Source: Vicinamibacteria bacterium (lineage in GTDB: Bacteria; Acidobacteriota; Vicinamibacteria; Fen-336). Taken from it: a stretch of DNA of 64,000 nt. Below, one piece after another: positions 53,701-62,138 of this stretch. Made by a program: the position numbers and the translations under genes. Numbering within the stretch: the stretch's first letter is position 1; every line of letters begins with the position of its first letter. The stretch is from NCBI GenBank assembly GCA_025994075.1, contig JAMQGV010000046.1, positions 83,746 through 147,745 on the forward strand, read 5' to 3'. The notes below the pieces were generated by a model. It saw nothing but the letters and a program-made list of their open reading frames with translations. It searched no databases and had not been told where the DNA came from.

Positions 53701-53776
53701 GGCCGAAGCGAAGTCCGTCGCGGCGCTCGGCCTGACGCGGCTCTCCGAGGAGGAGTGGAGGAAGACCGCGAAGTAG
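50714..53776 (+). CDS. Exported Asp-box (BNR/sortilin-like) propeller protein
   Basis: A 1020-residue protein with a signal peptide (1-22). It has about ten Asp-box motifs in two propellers: KSVDGGLTF, KSTDGGDNW, RTKDGGKTW, KSTDGGSTW, RSDDLGESW, VTDDAGRTW, RTKDRGESW, VTRDGGKTW, RTTDYGKTW and VSLDGGRAW. A beta domain (about 770-860) and a helical C-terminus follow. Proteins of this type are often labelled glycosyl hydrolase or sortilin-like, but no sialidase catalytic set is seen, so binding or peptidase-scaffold roles are possible. Confidence 0.85.
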   Translation: MSARPTLLAIALSCASALAAGAQDVKVDADLFGGLEARPIGPAAMSGRISSLDVVPGDKLTVYVGSAAGGVFKSVDGGLTFKPVSDRHAMAIGALRVDPKDPKTVWIGTGEPWVRNSVSGGDGVYKSTDGGDNWTRVGLEHTERIARIEVSPQSSDTVFVCALGHLFDDHPDRGVYRTKDGGKTWEKTLSVADDTGCADLVVDPQDGRIVYAAMWQFRRSADFFTSGGPKSGLFKSTDGGSTWREITKGLPEGDLGRIAIAVSPVRPAVVYATVEAKTSGFYRSDDLGESWTLQSQASVAGNRPFYFSHLVADPKHLDRVYKGGTFMAVTDDAGRTWSTVGGSYHPDVHAIWIHPANPETLLIGTDGGLYHSWNRGNRWLFVGTLPLSQFYHVSYDMAFPYNVYGGMQDNSSWWGPTRKGGGILNKHWDSLLGGDGFWVLVDPKDEDVVYAEYQGGNVFRIDKRTGEMKDIKPSPRKGEPRFRFNWNAPMHLSPTTGALYFGAQMLFRTKDRGESWERLSGDLTTNDPKKQRQKQSGGLTLDNSTAENHTTIYTIAESPKDADVIWVGTDDGNLQVTRDGGKTWTNVAPNVPDVPKGTWVSEVEASPHDAGTAFATFDGHWNGDTRPWVFRTTDYGKTWTSLVTPELKGFAHVVRQDLVNPELLFLGTDTGLFVSLDGGRAWAAFTAGLPLTPVHDLQIHPREGDLIVGTHGRGIFILDDLTPLRALTPAMLNADAALLPSRAGIRLIPGSLLSGGDQNGDNEFVGRSVGEVAWITYYLKKRHIVGDLRVEVYDPAGKLLSTIPGGKRRGLNRVEWSMRPHPPKFAPGAGIIFAGGAFFGPRAPEGEYTVKLIRNKDVYESKVRLVPDPRVSYPEADRKLQQETVWKLFADVERLTYLVAEITHVRDQARAASATLKTGDARRRKLDALAASMEAQRVALVATQEGEGISGEEKLREELGVLYGNVNGNEGRPTQSQLDRREALLLELDAARARFEAEAKSVAALGLTRLSEEEWRKTAK

Positions 53777-53780
53777 GAAG

Positions 53781-53813
53781 GGAGGGGGCCGGAAAAAAAT
53801 CCGCCCCCCCCTC
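53781..53813 (+). terminator. G/C stem with A-rich loop after the Asp-box gene
   Basis: An imperfect stem pairs GGAGGGGG-type sequence with a run of Cs across a seven-A loop, starting 4 bases after the stop. It may end the LolA/Asp-box transcript; the C-run could also be a difficult sequence to assemble. Confidence 0.35.
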
Positions 53814-53849
53814 GAAACCCGGCGGGCGATGCGCCAGAATTCCGCCTTC

Positions 53850-54962
53850 ATGCGCATCGTCCGCCTTTGTCCCCTCGTCCTCGTCCTGGCCGCCCTGCCG
53901 GTGGCGGCCAGCGCCCCCGACCCCTCACCCCGGGTCCCCGTGAGCTGCCCGGTCGCGGCCGCGCCCGCGGAAGTCCCGGGCGACGCCGAGTTCGACGCCG
54001 CGCTGCCGCAGGGCGACGCGATCGGCCCGGAGCCCGAGCTCGACGCACCGCGGGAGGCCGCGTCGGCCACCGCGGTGTCGCTCTCGATCGGCTCGCCCGA
54101 CGCCGGGCTGCTGCTCAACCCGGTGGCGATGCCCGAGGGCCCGTTCTGGACGATCCGCAACCCCGTCGAGACGTACGGCACGCAGGAGACGATCGACTAC
54201 CTGAGGATCGCGATCGAGTCCGTGCAGCGGCAGTTCCCCGACTCGCCGCGGCTCGTGGTCGGCGACATCAGCCATCGCGGCGGCGGGCGGCTCAACCGCC
54301 ACAAGTCGCACCAGAGCGGCCGCGACGTCGACCTCGGCCTGTTCCACGCGGCGGGCGAGCTGGACGACTTCCGCGCCGCGACGCCGAAGACGCTGGACGT
54401 GCCGCGCACGTGGGCGCTGGTCAAGGCGCTGGTGACGGAGACCGACGTCGAGCGCATCTTCCTCGACCGCACGCTGATCCGGGCGCTGCTCGCCCACGCC
54501 CGCGAGATCGGCGAGGACCCCGACTGGCTCGACGAGCTGGTCGGCCGCCACCGCAACGGCCAGGACGCGATCCTGCAGCACGAGCGGCGCCACCTGAACC
54601 ACCTGCACGTGCGTTTCTGGAACCCGGTCGCGCAGGACTGCGCGCGGCTCAACCACGCGCAGCTCGTGGCCCAGGGCGTGCTGCCGCCGCCCTCGATCCG
54701 CCACCGCATCCGCGGCGGCGAGACGCTGTCGACGATCGCGCGCCGCTACGGCGTGTCGGCAACGGCGATCAAGAAGGCCAACGGCATGCGCGGCTCGTTC
54801 CTGCGCGCCGGCCGCAGCCTGAACATCCCGATGCGGCGGGTGCCGGTGATGGCGGAGCCGCTGGTGATCCCGCCGCGGCTGGTGCCGCGCGCCGAAGCAA
54901 CCGCGCCCGCGGCGCCTGCGCCCGTGGCCCTCGACGCCGAAGCGCCGGAGCCCTCCCGCTAG
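53850..54962 (+). CDS. Penicillin-insensitive murein endopeptidase (MepA) with LysM
   Basis: A 370-residue exported protein. After a signal peptide (1-21) and an acidic linker, residues about 110-270 match M74 MepA: HKSHQSGRDVDLG and HLNHLHVRFWNP supply the zinc ligands. A LysM domain follows (about 285-330; HRIRGGETLSTIARRYGV, IKKANGM), then a Pro/Ala tail. It should cut D-Ala-meso-DAP cross-links in peptidoglycan. The ATG at 53850 is preferred to 53829 because it starts the signal peptide and CAGAAT lies 9 nt upstream. The stop shares CTAG with the converging GNAT. Confidence 0.9.
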   Translation: MRIVRLCPLVLVLAALPVAASAPDPSPRVPVSCPVAAAPAEVPGDAEFDAALPQGDAIGPEPELDAPREAASATAVSLSIGSPDAGLLLNPVAMPEGPFWTIRNPVETYGTQETIDYLRIAIESVQRQFPDSPRLVVGDISHRGGGRLNRHKSHQSGRDVDLGLFHAAGELDDFRAATPKTLDVPRTWALVKALVTETDVERIFLDRTLIRALLAHAREIGEDPDWLDELVGRHRNGQDAILQHERRHLNHLHVRFWNPVAQDCARLNHAQLVAQGVLPPPSIRHRIRGGETLSTIARRYGVSATAIKKANGMRGSFLRAGRSLNIPMRRVPVMAEPLVIPPRLVPRAEATAPAAPAPVALDAEAPEPSR

Positions 54963-55495
54963 CCTTCGATCGGGCCGAGCTCGCGGACGAAGAGCCGCAG
55001 CTCCGGCTCGCCCGCGGCGAGCGTGACGCGGCCGCGCTCGCCGAAGCCGAGCGCCTCGAGCAGCCGGATCGAGGCGGCGTTGTCGAGGCTGGTGATCGCC
55101 GCCACCCGCTCCAGGCCGAGCCGCTCGCGCGCCGCGTCCAGCACCGCCTGCGCCGCCTCGCGCGCGTAGCCGCGGCCCCAGTAGGCGGGCAGGAAGGCGA
55201 AGCCGACGTCCGGGTCCTCGAGCGCGTCGCGCTGGAGCAGCCCGCACATTCCGATCGGCGCGCCGCCCCGCTTCAGCTCCACGCACAGCAGCCCGAAGCC
55301 GTGGCGCTCGTAGCTCGCCGCCGGGCCGTCGCGCACGTACTTCTTCGCCTGCTCCGCGGTGCGCACGCCGCGGTCGCCGATGAAGCGCACGAACGACGGC
55401 TGATTGAGCAGCTCGATCAGGAACGCGTGGTCGTCCTCGGAGAGCCGGCGCAGCCGGAGCCGCCGCGTCTCGAGCGCGGTGAGATCGGGCCTCAC
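54959..55495 (-). CDS. GNAT N-acetyltransferase (RimJ/RimL type)
   Basis: A 178-residue acetyltransferase beginning LETRRLRLRRLSEDD. The acetyl-CoA-binding block is VGFAFLPAYWGRGYAREAA, and a C-terminal NAASIRLLEALGFGERGR is present, typical of the RimJ/RimL-like group. The GTG at 55495 overlaps the stop of the preceding GNAT gene (GTGA), so the two are coupled. Substrate unknown. Confidence 0.88.
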   Translation of the reverse strand: MRPDLTALETRRLRLRRLSEDDHAFLIELLNQPSFVRFIGDRGVRTAEQAKKYVRDGPAASYERHGFGLLCVELKRGGAPIGMCGLLQRDALEDPDVGFAFLPAYWGRGYAREAAQAVLDAARERLGLERVAAITSLDNAASIRLLEALGFGERGRVTLAAGEPELRLFVRELGPIEG

Positions 55496-56319
55496 GCGGC
55501 GTCCGGCGGGCGCACGAAGATCGCCCGCGTGTAGAGCACGCGGAAGCCCATCCGCTCGAACGTGCGCTGCGAGGTGCTGCCGGGCGCCGTGGTCGCGATC
55601 GCCAGTTCGGCCGCGGGCGAAGCGTCGGCCAGCGCGGCGAGGTTGATCGCGCGCTGCACGCCGCGGCGGCGGAAGGCCGGCAGCGTCGCGGTGCCGAAGA
55701 TGCCGAGCACGCCGTCGCGCTCCCACGCGGCGCCGCCGCCCGCGGCCTGCCCGTCGACGCGCGCGACGTAGCGCGCGATGTCCGGGTGCACGAACGAGGC
55801 CATCACCTCGCGCAGCGCCGCGGGGTCCATCGGGGCCTCCGGCCCGGCACTGCCGGTGACGTGCGCCTCGGCCGCCGCGAAGCCTGCGGCGACGACGCTC
55901 AGCCACTCCTCGTCGTCGGCCGCTCGCGCGACCGCGACGCCGGTCGGAAGTCCTTCGCGAACGGGCCCCGCCAGTCCTCGACCCAGCTCGTTCTCGAAGC
56001 CCTGCGGGATGAAGCCGCGGGCCACCAGTCGTGCCGGCAGCTCGGGGGCGGCCAGCGGGCACAGCTCCACCTGGGCGGGCTCGTTGCGCGCGGCGTAGAA
56101 CGCGGCGAGCCGGTCGAGATCCGCGTCGGACACGGGCCCGGCGAGGCCGAGGCCGAGGACCTTGTTGAGCGGCGAGCCCGGGGTCGAGCAGAGCGCGATG
56201 CCGCCGCCGGCCTCGAGGCGGTCGAGGCGCGCGGCGCGGGCGCCGCCCAGGGCGCAGAACTCGATCTCCGCGCGTTCGACGCGGCGGGCGAGCGACAGGT
56301 CGGCGAGGAGGGGATTCAT
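55492..56319 (-). CDS. GNAT-like N-acetyltransferase, two-domain
   Basis: A 275-residue protein. The second half (about 135-270) has the GNAT pattern with GIFGTATLPAFRRRGVQRAI for acetyl-CoA and QRTFERMGFRVLYTRAI at the end. The first half looks like a degenerate second GNAT fold. The ATG at 56319 has TAGAAT 10 nt upstream and no ribosome site. It is the first of two coupled acetyltransferase genes. Confidence 0.8.
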   Translation of the reverse strand: MNPLLADLSLARRVERAEIEFCALGGARAARLDRLEAGGGIALCSTPGSPLNKVLGLGLAGPVSDADLDRLAAFYAARNEPAQVELCPLAAPELPARLVARGFIPQGFENELGRGLAGPVREGLPTGVAVARAADDEEWLSVVAAGFAAAEAHVTGSAGPEAPMDPAALREVMASFVHPDIARYVARVDGQAAGGGAAWERDGVLGIFGTATLPAFRRRGVQRAINLAALADASPAAELAIATTAPGSTSQRTFERMGFRVLYTRAIFVRPPDAA

Positions 56320-56329
56320 GGGAGAGCGG

Positions 56330-56335
56330 ATTCTA
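56330..56335 (-). promoter_or_regulatory. -10-like TAGAAT before the two-domain GNAT gene
   Basis: Minus-strand TAGAAT ends 10 nt before the ATG at 56319, with no Shine-Dalgarno sequence in between. Confidence 0.45.
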
Positions 56336-56376
56336 GGCGCTTGCGGCGGGACCTCTTCCCGTGTTCCCCTTCGCCC

Positions 56377-57669
56377 ATGAATCGCATGCTCGCCCTCGTC
56401 CTGCTCCTCGCCCCTGCCGCTCCGCTCGCCACCGCCTCCGACCCCGCGGCGCTGCGCGCGGAAGCCGACCGCCGCACGGCCGCCCTCGGCGAGAAGCTCG
56501 TCGAGTGGCGGCGCGACCTGCACCAGAACCCGGAGCTGGGCAACCGCGAGACGCGCACGTCCGCGAAGGTCGCCGCCCACCTGAAGGCGCTCGGCATCGA
56601 GGTCACGCCGCTCGCGAAGACCGGGCTCAAGGGCGTGCTGAAGGGCGGCCGTCCCGGGCCCGTCGTCGCGCTGCGCGCCGACATGGACGCGCTGCCGGTG
56701 ACCGAGGAGCTCGACCTGCCCTTCAAGTCCACCGTCCGCGCGGAGTGGGGCGGCCGCGAGGTCGGCGTGATGCACGCCTGCGGACACGACGCCCACGTCT
56801 CGATGCTGATGGGCGCCGCCGAAGTGCTGGCCGGGATGCGCGCGAGCCTGCCCGGCACCGTCGTGTTCCTGTTCCAGCCCGCGGAGGAGGGCCTGCCGCC
56901 GGGCGAAGAGGGCGGCGCCGAGCTGATGGTGCGCGAGGGCGCGCTCGTGGACCCGAAGGTCGAGGCGGTGTTCGGGCTGCACGTGTTCCCGATGCCGACC
57001 GGCACCCTCGGCTGGCGCGCGGGCGGCATCATGGCCTCGTCCGACATGTTCGAGATCCGCCTGCGCGGCCGCCAGACCCACGGCGCGATGCCGTGGTCGG
57101 GGGTGGACCCGATCGTCGCCGGCGCGGAGCTGGTGCTCTCGCTGCAGGCGATCGTCTCGCGCGAGATCGATCCCACGGCGTCGCCCGCGATCGTCACGGT
57201 CGGCAGCTTCCAGGCCGGCAACCGCCCCAACATCGTGCCCGAGGAGGTCGTGATGTCGGGCACCGTGCGCACCTTCGACGCGAAGATGCGCGAGCAGATC
57301 AAGGCGGTGATCGGGCGCCGCGCCGAGGCGGTGGCCGCCGCCACCGGCACCACGGCCGCCGTGAGCTGGTACGGCCCCAACCCGGTGACCTGGAACGACC
57401 CGGCGCTGGCCGCGAAGATGTCGCCGACGCTGCAGCGGGTGGGCGGCGCCCTGGCCGATCCCAACGTGCGGCAGACCACGACCGCGGAAGACTTCTCCTA
57501 CTACCAGGAGAAGGTGCCCGGGCTGTTCGCCTTCCTCGGCGTCAACCCGGCCGGCCGCGTCCCGGAGCCCAACCACTCGCCGCGCTTCTTCGTCGACGAG
57601 GCGGCGTTGCCTGTGGGCGTGCGGGCCCTGGCCCACCTGGCGCTCGACTCGCTGTCCGCCGCCAAGTAG
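56377..57669 (+). CDS. M20 family amidohydrolase (exported)
   Basis: A 430-residue protein with an N-terminal signal (1-20). It has the M20D blocks RRDLHQNPELGNRET, LRADMDALPVTEE, metal-binding MHACGHDAHVSMLMGAAE, FQPAEEG and TTAEDFSYYQ. Enzymes of this group hydrolyse N-acyl amino acids, hippurate or similar amides; here they would act in the periplasm. No strong ribosome site precedes the ATG at 56377. Confidence 0.9.
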   Translation: MNRMLALVLLLAPAAPLATASDPAALRAEADRRTAALGEKLVEWRRDLHQNPELGNRETRTSAKVAAHLKALGIEVTPLAKTGLKGVLKGGRPGPVVALRADMDALPVTEELDLPFKSTVRAEWGGREVGVMHACGHDAHVSMLMGAAEVLAGMRASLPGTVVFLFQPAEEGLPPGEEGGAELMVREGALVDPKVEAVFGLHVFPMPTGTLGWRAGGIMASSDMFEIRLRGRQTHGAMPWSGVDPIVAGAELVLSLQAIVSREIDPTASPAIVTVGSFQAGNRPNIVPEEVVMSGTVRTFDAKMREQIKAVIGRRAEAVAAATGTTAAVSWYGPNPVTWNDPALAAKMSPTLQRVGGALADPNVRQTTTAEDFSYYQEKVPGLFAFLGVNPAGRVPEPNHSPRFFVDEAALPVGVRALAHLALDSLSAAK

Positions 57670-57672
57670 GAT
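57667..57672 (+). promoter_or_regulatory. -10-like TAGGAT before the protein kinase gene
   Basis: TAGGAT overlaps the stop of the M20 gene and the alternative kinase ATG at 57671, and lies 10 nt before the ATG at 57683. This favours the shorter kinase start with a leaderless mRNA. Confidence 0.45.
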
Positions 57673-57682
57673 GGCGCGGCCC

Positions 57683-59053
57683 ATGATCGGCCGCACCCTC
57701 AAGCACTACCAGATCGAAGCCGACCTCGGGAAGGGCGGCATGGGCGTGGTGTACCGTGCCCGCGACACCCGCCTCGGCCGCCCCGTCGCGGTCAAGGTGC
57801 TGCCGCGCGAGTGGAGCGAAGACGCGGAGCGCCGCCGACGGTTCATGACCGAGGCCCGCGCCGCCTGCGCCGTCAACCACCCGGCGATCGCCCAGGTCTA
57901 CGACGTCGACGAGGTCGAGGACGTCGTGTTCATCGCGATGGAGCTGGTCGAGGGCAAGACCGTGCGGGCGCTGGTCAGGGCCCGCGAGCTCGACCTGCTG
58001 GGCGCGCTGGAGGTCACCGCCCAGGTCGCGGAAGGGCTCGGCAAGGCCCACGAGGCCGGCATCGTCCACCGCGACGTCAAGGCCGACAACATCATGGTGA
58101 CGCCCGAGGGGCACGCCAAGATCCTCGATTTCGGCCTCGCCAAGCTGCAGGACGTGACCGACGTCGGCACCGCCGCGCCCTCCGGCGACGACCTCTCGCA
58201 CATGGAGACGATCGCCAGGACGCAGGTCGGCGTGGTGATGGGCACGCTGCGCTACATGAGCCCGGAGCAGGCGCGCGGCCAGGCCGTCGACCACCGCTCC
58301 GACATCTTCTCGCTGGGCGTCGTGCTCTACGAGATGGTGACCGGCCAGCTCCCCTTCGCCGGCGCCACCGCCCTCGACACGCTGCACGCGATCGCCTTCG
58401 AGGAGACGCGGCCCGTGACCCAGGTCCGGGCCAACGTGCACGCCGGCGTGCAGCGGGTGATCACCCGCTGCCTGCGCAAGCGGGCCGCGGACCGCTATCC
58501 GACCGCGCGCGACCTGGCGCTCGACCTGCGCGGCGTCGCCAAGGAGATCGAGAGCGGGGTCTCCACCCAGGTGCCGCTGCGCGACCGGCTGGAGCAGGCC
58601 TTCGCGGGGCTCGGGGACCTGCCCGGTGGCTGGAAGGCCCCGATCGCCGCCGCGCTGGCGCTGATGGTGTTCGTCGGCTACTCGATCGCGGCCGGCGCGA
58701 TCGACGTGCCCTTCGTCGTCTTCCTCGCGATCGCAGGCACCTTCGGCTGGCGCCGCTTCCGCAATCGCGATCTGCGGCTGGTGCGCTGGTTCGCCGGCAA
58801 GGTCGGGAAGCTGCCGGAAGTGCAGGCGGTCCGCTGGAGCGGGCGCGAGATCACCGTGGTCGCCGACAAGGCCGTCGCCCGCACGTTCGTCCGCGTCCAT
58901 GCCACGGCCGACAACCTCAACGCCAAGCTCTTCTACGGGGACCCGTTCAAGGTCTCGGTCCGCGAGGCAGTGCCCGAGGACGAGCTGAAGACGCTGCTGA
59001 GCCAGTCGGGCGTCGTCTACGTCCGCGACGACGACTCCCCGAAGAGAAGGTGA
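57683..59053 (+). CDS. Eukaryotic-type Ser/Thr protein kinase
   Basis: A 456-residue kinase. The glycine loop is LGKGGMGVVYRA, the catalytic lysine is in VAVKVL, and the loop motifs are IVHRDVKADN, LDFGLAK and GTLRYMSPEQARG (residues about 10-270). One or two membrane segments follow (about 320-355), then a small C-terminal domain of about 90 residues (QAVRWSGREITVVADKAV). The ATG at 57683 begins MIGRTLKHYQ, the usual family start; 57671 would add four residues. The coupled downstream gene encodes a polysaccharide deacetylase. Confidence 0.93.
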   Translation: MIGRTLKHYQIEADLGKGGMGVVYRARDTRLGRPVAVKVLPREWSEDAERRRRFMTEARAACAVNHPAIAQVYDVDEVEDVVFIAMELVEGKTVRALVRARELDLLGALEVTAQVAEGLGKAHEAGIVHRDVKADNIMVTPEGHAKILDFGLAKLQDVTDVGTAAPSGDDLSHMETIARTQVGVVMGTLRYMSPEQARGQAVDHRSDIFSLGVVLYEMVTGQLPFAGATALDTLHAIAFEETRPVTQVRANVHAGVQRVITRCLRKRAADRYPTARDLALDLRGVAKEIESGVSTQVPLRDRLEQAFAGLGDLPGGWKAPIAAALALMVFVGYSIAAGAIDVPFVVFLAIAGTFGWRRFRNRDLRLVRWFAGKVGKLPEVQAVRWSGREITVVADKAVARTFVRVHATADNLNAKLFYGDPFKVSVREAVPEDELKTLLSQSGVVYVRDDDSPKRR

Positions 59054-59775
59054 GCCGCTCCGCGCGGCGCGCCGCCGCGGCGCTGCTGCTCGTCGTCCTC
59101 GCTGCGCTCGCCCTGCACGGGCTGCGGCTCCTGGCCCGCTCCCGCACCGTCCAGGTCTTCGGCCGCCTCGTGCACCGCGTCGACACCGCCCAGCGTGTCG
59201 TGGCGCTGACGTTCGACGACGGGCCGACGGCAGGCGCCGTCGACGAGATCCTGCGACCCCTGGCCGAGCGCGGCGCGAAGGCGACGTTCTTCGTCGTGGG
59301 CGAGCAGGTGCAGCGCTCGCCCGAGGCGCTGCGCAAGATCGTGGCCGCGGGCCACCAGGTCGGCAACCACTCGTTCTCGCACCGGGTGATGGTGCTGAAA
59401 TCGCCGTCGTTCGTGCGCCGCGAACTCGACGACACCGACCGCGCGATCCGCGAGGCCGGTTTCGCGGGCCCGATCCGTTTCCGCCCGCCGAACGGCTACA
59501 AGCTGGTCGTCCTGCCCTGGCTCCTGCAGCGCACGGGCCGCACCAGCGTGACCTGGGACGTGGAGCCGGACTCGTGGCGCGGCGTGCGCGAGGAGCCCGC
59601 CCGCATCGCGGAGCACGTGGCGGAGAACGCGAGGCCGGGCTCGATCGTCCTGCTCCACCCCTGGTACCGCAAGCCCTCGCGCGACGCGATCCCTGCGGTC
59701 GTCGACGCCCTGCACGCCCGCGGCTTCCGACTGGTCACGGTCGACGAGCTGCTGGCCCTGCGCGAGACGCTGTAG
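59050..59775 (+). CDS. Polysaccharide deacetylase (NodB homology)
   Basis: A 241-residue protein with an N-terminal membrane anchor (about 5-25) and a NodB domain. The motifs are LTFDDGPT (catalytic and metal Asp), HSFSH (metal His pair), RFRPPNGY, and the late WDVEPDSW and IVLLHPW. It probably removes N-acetyl groups from peptidoglycan or another glycan outside the inner membrane. The GTG start overlaps the kinase stop (GTGA), so expression is coupled. Confidence 0.9.
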   Translation: MSRSARRAAAALLLVVLAALALHGLRLLARSRTVQVFGRLVHRVDTAQRVVALTFDDGPTAGAVDEILRPLAERGAKATFFVVGEQVQRSPEALRKIVAAGHQVGNHSFSHRVMVLKSPSFVRRELDDTDRAIREAGFAGPIRFRPPNGYKLVVLPWLLQRTGRTSVTWDVEPDSWRGVREEPARIAEHVAENARPGSIVLLHPWYRKPSRDAIPAVVDALHARGFRLVTVDELLALRETL

Positions 59776-59785
59776 CCCCCGTCCG

Positions 59786-60901
59786 TCACGCCCGGGCGGC
59801 GCGCAGGGCCGCCGGCAGGCGCGGGCGGCCTTCCACGAACGCGTCGCGCAGCTCGTCGAGATCCTCGTGGGTCGCGGACAGGCCGCTCGCCGCGCAGGCG
59901 TCGCGCCACAGCCGCCGTTCGCCGCGGGTGAGCCGGCCGTCGATCACGCTGGCGGCCGCCAGCAGCGCCAGGGCCTGGCGCCGGCCGGCCTCCGGCAGCG
60001 GAGGCAGCGCCGCGAGCAGTGCGGCGGGATCGTCGACGGCGGGCGGCCCGGCTTCGCCGCCGCCGAGTTCGGCGAGCAGCGCCGCCTGGTTCGGATGCAG
60101 CTCGCGGGTGCGCACGATGGCGCAGGCGACCGCGCGTCGCGCGGCGTCGCGGGCCAACGGCGCGGGGTCGAGGCCGGCCAGGGCGGCCGCGACCTCCCGC
60201 GCGAACGAGGGCCCCATCGCCCGCACCCGCGCCTCGCGCATCACCCGCCACGCGACCCAGCCGTTCCACGCCGCGGCCACCGGCACCGCGACCAGCTCCA
60301 GCGCGACGCGCACCACGGCGCGGCCCAGCACCCGGCGGACGGCCACCTTGAGCAGCACCGTCGTCAGCGCGATCTTGGCCTTGTAGAGCAGAGAAGCCAG
60401 CACGACCTGCAGCCGCGACGACTCGCGGCCGGGATCGACGCCGTGCGCCGGCCGGGTGTCGCAGGGCAGCTCCAGCGCGGCGCGCACCAGGGCCGAGGCG
60501 ACGGGCTCCGCGGCGAGCGGGTCGAGGCCCGCCGCGCGCGACAGGGCGTGGACGGAGCGCAGCGCGTCCCGGTACACGTACGCGATCTCGAGCGCGCAGA
60601 TCGCGGCGACCCAGGTCATCGCCAGCGTCCACGCCGCGAACTGCGCGGCGTCGCCGAGCGGCTCCGGTTCCGCGCCGCGCAGCCGCGCGACCCAGGTGAC
60701 GATGCCGACTCCACACAGCGCCGAGACGGCCCCGGCGAGCGCGGCGCGGGCGATCGCGCCGCGCTCGACCCGTCGCAGCTCGCGCTGTTCGTCGGGGTTC
60801 AGCACGTGCACGGGGTCGGCCGCGGGCGGCAGCGTCCGTCCGCGCGCGAGCCGCCCCAGGTAGGCGAGTCCCGCGCGCTCGAGCAGCGGGACGCGGTTCA
60901 G
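59786..60901 (-). CDS. Membrane protein with TerB-like C-terminus
   Basis: About 371 residues. Two membrane segments occur around residues 57-110, then helical stretches with more hydrophobic helices near 205-240. A C-terminal TerB-like helical domain ends the protein (about 320-360; ALALLAAASVIDGRLTRGERRLW). The start is uncertain. CTG at 60901 overlaps the stop of the upstream gene as CTGA; a GTG 35 bases further upstream is the alternative. Function unknown; TerB domains are often tied to membrane stress systems. Confidence 0.65.
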   Translation of the reverse strand: MNRVPLLERAGLAYLGRLARGRTLPPAADPVHVLNPDEQRELRRVERGAIARAALAGAVSALCGVGIVTWVARLRGAEPEPLGDAAQFAAWTLAMTWVAAICALEIAYVYRDALRSVHALSRAAGLDPLAAEPVASALVRAALELPCDTRPAHGVDPGRESSRLQVVLASLLYKAKIALTTVLLKVAVRRVLGRAVVRVALELVAVPVAAAWNGWVAWRVMREARVRAMGPSFAREVAAALAGLDPAPLARDAARRAVACAIVRTRELHPNQAALLAELGGGEAGPPAVDDPAALLAALPPLPEAGRRQALALLAAASVIDGRLTRGERRLWRDACAASGLSATHEDLDELRDAFVEGRPRLPAALRAARA

Positions 60902-62091
60902 GCGCGCTGCTCGAGGCCGGCCAGCGCGTTCCACAGCTCCACACCGTCGAGCAGGCCCTGGTGCTCGACCCGGCCCTCGCGGTCGAGCGCCAGGACGTTG
61001 GGACTCGACGGCGGCTCGACGGCGGCCGAGACGGCGCCGGTCGCGTCGAGCAGCAGGGTCATCGGCAAGCCCGCGGCCCGAGCCTCGCTCTCGACCTGGA
61101 ACAGCGACTCGCGGCCGGCGGGGCGCTCCGCCTGCTCGGTGATCACGTGGAGCCCTGCCAGCCGCCCCGCGAAATGCGGCGCCCAGGCCGACCAGCGGAA
61201 CAGGAAGCGGGCGTAGGGACCATTGACGCGGTAGTTGCACAGAAGGCAGACGACGAAAAGGGCCCCCTCGGGGGTGGCGGACAGCGCGTCGCCGAGGCTC
61301 GCCTGCCCGGGCTGGGCGGACTCCAGCAGTGGCAGCCGGTAGTCGATCGGGAAGCGCCGGCCCGGCCATGGCGGGACAGCCGTGGGAGGCCGCCGGCCCG
61401 TGGCCTTCTCCAGCGCCTGCGCCGTGCGCTCCAGCGGCTCGTGGTCCCACGCGGTCTCCCACAGCCCCAGGGCTGCGTCGCGGTCGCCGCGAGCGGCGGC
61501 GGCCACGCCCTGGGCGTGCAGGGCGACCGCCGTGAAGTCCATCGTCCACTTGCGGGCGTGGTCGCGCAGGTACTCTTCGGCGAGCCGGCCGCCCTCCTCG
61601 ACCCGTCCGCTCTCCACCAGCGCAGCGGCGAGCAGGGCCAGCGCCGGCGTGGCCCGCGATCGCTGCGCCTGGAGCGTGGCCTCGGCCAGGCGGGCGGTGT
61701 TGGCCCAGTCGCGCGAGCGCCACAGCTCCAGCAGCGCCTCGAAGCGGGGCTGCCGCGGGTCGTAGCTCGCGCGGATCGCTTCCGGTGTCGGCGCCAGCTC
61801 CATGCCCGGGTCCAGGCCCGTCGTGCGGACCACGACCCGTTCGTGGCGGGCCCGGGCGTAGAAGGTGTAGCTCCGGGGCCCCGGGCCGTAGGACTCGAGG
61901 TCCAGCAACTCGGCGGCCGCCTCCCCGTTCATCTCGACCAGGAAGTCGCGGATCGCGATGCCGGCCGCAGCCGCGAGGCCGGCCGGGCTCAGCCCCGTCA
62001 CCAGCCGGCAGCCGGCCGGCCGCGGCATCGGCGCGCGCTCCCGCGTCACTTCCACGATGCCGCGTCGCGCGAGCTCGGCGAGACTCTCCAT
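60898..62091 (-). CDS. PDZ-TPR-thioredoxin-like protein
   Basis: A 397-residue protein with an unusual domain order. Residues about 25-95 look like a PDZ domain (LSPAGLAAAAGIAIRDFLVEMNG). Residues about 115-235 are TPR-like helices (GGRLAEEYLRDHARK, ALGLWETAWDHEPLERTAQAL). Residues about 255-397 resemble a redoxin fold with a CxxC at C282 and C285 (VCLLCNY). There is no signal peptide, so the cytoplasm is expected. AGGAGG stands 5 bases before the ATG. I do not recognise a named family. Confidence 0.7.
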   Translation of the reverse strand: MESLAELARRGIVEVTRERAPMPRPAGCRLVTGLSPAGLAAAAGIAIRDFLVEMNGEAAAELLDLESYGPGPRSYTFYARARHERVVVRTTGLDPGMELAPTPEAIRASYDPRQPRFEALLELWRSRDWANTARLAEATLQAQRSRATPALALLAAALVESGRVEEGGRLAEEYLRDHARKWTMDFTAVALHAQGVAAAARGDRDAALGLWETAWDHEPLERTAQALEKATGRRPPTAVPPWPGRRFPIDYRLPLLESAQPGQASLGDALSATPEGALFVVCLLCNYRVNGPYARFLFRWSAWAPHFAGRLAGLHVITEQAERPAGRESLFQVESEARAAGLPMTLLLDATGAVSAAVEPPSSPNVLALDREGRVEHQGLLDGVELWNALAGLEQRA

Positions 62092-62138
62092 CGCGTCCTC
62101 CTGCCGGGGTCAGCCCGGACCCGCCTCCGTCTTCGTCG

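Noticed and set aside
50714..53776. Sialidase or exo-glycosidase identity for the Asp-box protein
   Set aside because: Asp boxes only mark the propeller fold; the arginine triad and the catalytic Tyr/Glu pattern of sialidases cannot be recognised.
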